Part shown: piece after piece, positions 20,186 through 21,439 of the stretch
Position numbering within the stretch: position 1 is the stretch's first letter
Layout: every line of letters starts with the position of its first letter
Assembly: GCA_041608775.1 (NCBI GenBank)
Contig: JBFISC010000029.1
Span: 1 to 21,439, forward strand
Reading direction: 5' to 3'
DNA from: UBA7803 sp041608775
GTDB taxonomy: Bacteria; Pseudomonadota; Gammaproteobacteria; Pseudomonadales; Azotimanducaceae
DNA length: 21,439 bases
The notes under the pieces: generated by a model
Told to the model about the DNA's origin: nothing
Database searches by the model: none
What the model saw: only the letters and a program-made list of their open reading frames with translations
Translations under genes and position numbers: made by a program

Positions 20186-21073
20186 TCAAGCGCGCCCGTC
20201 GGCATCGGGATCACTATCCCCGGGCGTCTCGTCCGACCCGGAGGTCACGGCCGGCGGCTGGCGCCCATCGCCCCGCTCACGCCAGCGCCGCCAGCAGAAC
20301 CGCACCGGACCCGAGAGGGCGTAGCCGACGAACAGCACCAGCAGCACCCGGGGAGGATCGGCCAGCATCACGGCGAACACCAGCACCACGGCCACCAGCG
20401 TGATGAACGGCACCCGGCCCTTGGTCGAGAGCACCTTGGGCGAGTAGTACTCGAAGTTGGAGACCATCAGCAGACCCATGCCTGCGGTCAGTACCGCCAT
20501 CAGCGCGGCCACCGTCATGGAGGGCGCGACGTCGCCGAGGCTGTCACTCCATATCCACACGGTGCAGGCAATCACCGCGGCAGCCGACGGGCTCGCCAGC
20601 CCGGTGAAGGTGGCCAGGCTGCTGCGCGTGTTGAAACGTGCGAGCCTCAGGGCCGCGCAGGCCATATAGACGAAGGTGGCGACCCATCCGATCTTGCCGA
20701 GCGGCTGCAGGCTCCATGAAAAGGCGACCAGCGCCGGCGCGACACCGAACGCCACCATGTCCGAGAGCGAGTCGTACTCCGCGCCGAAACGGCTCTCGGT
20801 GCGGGTCCAGCGGGCCACCCGGCCATCTGCGGTGTCCAGCGCCATGGCCACGAAGATCGCCAGCGCCGCAGCGATGAAGTGCCCGTTCATGCCAGCGACG
20901 ATGGCGTAGAAACCGGCGAACAGCGCGCCGGTGGTGATCAGATTCGGAACCAGATAGATGCCTCGCCGGAAGCGACCATCACCGTTCTCCGCGGCGGGCT
21001 CGGCCTCCGGCTCGCTGAAGTCGTCCTCGCTCTCGAGGCGTCGAGCGCTACCGTGTTCCTCGTCCATGGTCAT
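20186..21073 (-). CDS. pssA: CDP-diacylglycerol--serine O-phosphatidyltransferase PssA (type II)
   Basis: A 295-residue integral membrane enzyme that makes phosphatidylserine, the precursor of phosphatidylethanolamine, from CDP-diacylglycerol and serine. The CDP-alcohol phosphotransferase signature is complete over residues 83-105: Asp83-Gly84, Arg88, Gly97, Asp101 and Asp105, with Asp80 before it. About seven or eight membrane helices follow or surround it (LVPNLITTGALFAGFYAIVA is the first). Both ends are long and hydrophilic: an acidic N-terminus of ~33 residues and a C-terminus rich in Arg, then Asp/Ser/Gly. This is the membrane type common in Pseudomonas and Bacillus, not the soluble E. 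coli PssA. ATGs at 21073 and 21067 are both possible. It follows ilvC by 18 bp, an arrangement also found in Pseudomonas. Confidence 0.95.
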   Translation of the reverse strand: MTMDEEHGSARRLESEDDFSEPEAEPAAENGDGRFRRGIYLVPNLITTGALFAGFYAIVAGMNGHFIAAALAIFVAMALDTADGRVARWTRTESRFGAEYDSLSDMVAFGVAPALVAFSWSLQPLGKIGWVATFVYMACAALRLARFNTRSSLATFTGLASPSAAAVIACTVWIWSDSLGDVAPSMTVAALMAVLTAGMGLLMVSNFEYYSPKVLSTKGRVPFITLVAVVLVFAVMLADPPRVLLVLFVGYALSGPVRFCWRRWRERGDGRQPPAVTSGSDETPGDSDPDADGRA

Positions 21074-21091
21074 GGTGCCGGCGGGATCCGA

Positions 21092-21439
21092 TCAGTTCTT
21101 GTCGCGGTCCACCAGGCGCTTCTCCTGAATCCACGGCATCATACCACGCAGCTTCTCCCCGACCTGCTCGATCTGATGCGCCTGACTGATGCGCCGCATG
21201 GCTTTGATCGACGGAGCGCCGGCCTGATTCTCGGTAACGAACTCGCGGGCAAAACGACCGCTCTGGATCTCCGCCAGGATGCGCTTCATCTCCTGCTTGG
21301 TTTCATCGGTTACCACCCGCGGGCCTCGGGTCAGGCCACCGTACTCGGCCGTGTTGGATACCGAATACCACATGTTGGCAACACCACCTTCGTAGAACAG
21401 GTCGACGATGAGCTTCAGCTCGTGCAGGCACTCGAAGTA
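21092..21439 (-). CDS. ilvC: Ketol-acid reductoisomerase IlvC, C-terminal part (5' end outside window)
   Basis: The last 115 codons of a class I acetohydroxyacid isomeroreductase, the NADPH enzyme making dihydroxyisovalerate and dihydroxymethylvalerate in valine, isoleucine and leucine synthesis. The segment begins YFECLHELKLIVDLFYEGG, which holds acidic metal ligands, and continues with MWYSVSNTAEYGGLTRGPRV and the KARI tail IQEKRLVDRDKN. The ilvC upstream part and any ilvI/ilvH lie beyond the right edge. Termination falls 18 bp before pssA without a terminator hairpin, so ilvC-pssA read-through is likely. Confidence 0.95.
   Translation of the reverse strand, partial: YFECLHELKLIVDLFYEGGVANMWYSVSNTAEYGGLTRGPRVVTDETKQEMKRILAEIQSGRFAREFVTENQAGAPSIKAMRRISQAHQIEQVGEKLRGMMPWIQEKRLVDRDKN

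Overview
The window is a dense, GC-rich piece of a bacterial chromosome that looks gammaproteobacterial. The strongest taxonomic hints are a FabY-type initiating ketoacyl-ACP synthase (best known from Pseudomonas), a holD-rimI pair, an ilvC-pssA pair, an AroG-type DAHP synthase and release factor 3. I see no rRNA, tRNA, CRISPR array, insertion sequence, integrase or phage gene. No gene-free stretch exceeds about 130 bases. The placement is inferred from family content only; Pseudomonadales or Cellvibrionales-like is a reasonable guess.

Layout, left to right. (1) 1-2187, minus strand: hisH-hisF and a quinone-oxidoreductase gene cut by the window edge, read as one operon; the HisF is of an unusual subtype. 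(2) 2218-3255, plus strand: hemH, a ferrochelatase with an internal Cys-rich segment typical of [2Fe-2S] ferrochelatases; its predicted promoter overlaps the hisH start and would give an almost leaderless mRNA. (3) 3270-5905: a GST-family gene with an extra C-terminal domain, a LysR regulator just upstream of it, and a divergent TauE/SafE-type exporter. (4) 5885-5951: a perfect 27-bp inverted repeat between two convergent genes, probably a bidirectional terminator. (5) 5954-10846, minus strand: one 1630-residue protein with all four activities of an acetyl-CoA-carboxylase-like enzyme, in the order CT-alpha, ~520 residues of unknown sequence, CT-beta, biotin carboxylase, biotin carrier. (6) 10967-14568, plus strand: moaB, a thiolase and fabY. 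(7) 14572-17357, minus strand: prfC, an orphan receiver domain and a SirB1-like protein. (8) 17488-18611, minus strand: holD-rimI, divergent from a DAHP synthase at 18696-19751. (9) 19827 to the right edge, minus strand: ilvC (5' end outside), pssA and a pterin carbinolamine dehydratase.

How the genes fit together: most are housekeeping (histidine, haem, aromatic and branched-chain amino acid, phospholipid, translation and replication functions). The most interesting part is the centre. The giant biotin carboxylase is divergent from a moaB-thiolase-fabY run, so a carboxylase that could make malonyl-CoA-like thioesters lies beside an acetyl-CoA-condensing thiolase and the synthase that starts fatty acid synthesis. 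Whether these share a pathway is inference. The second candidate module is LysR / GST-like protein / TauE-like exporter, which looks like a regulated detoxification or sulfur-compound unit.
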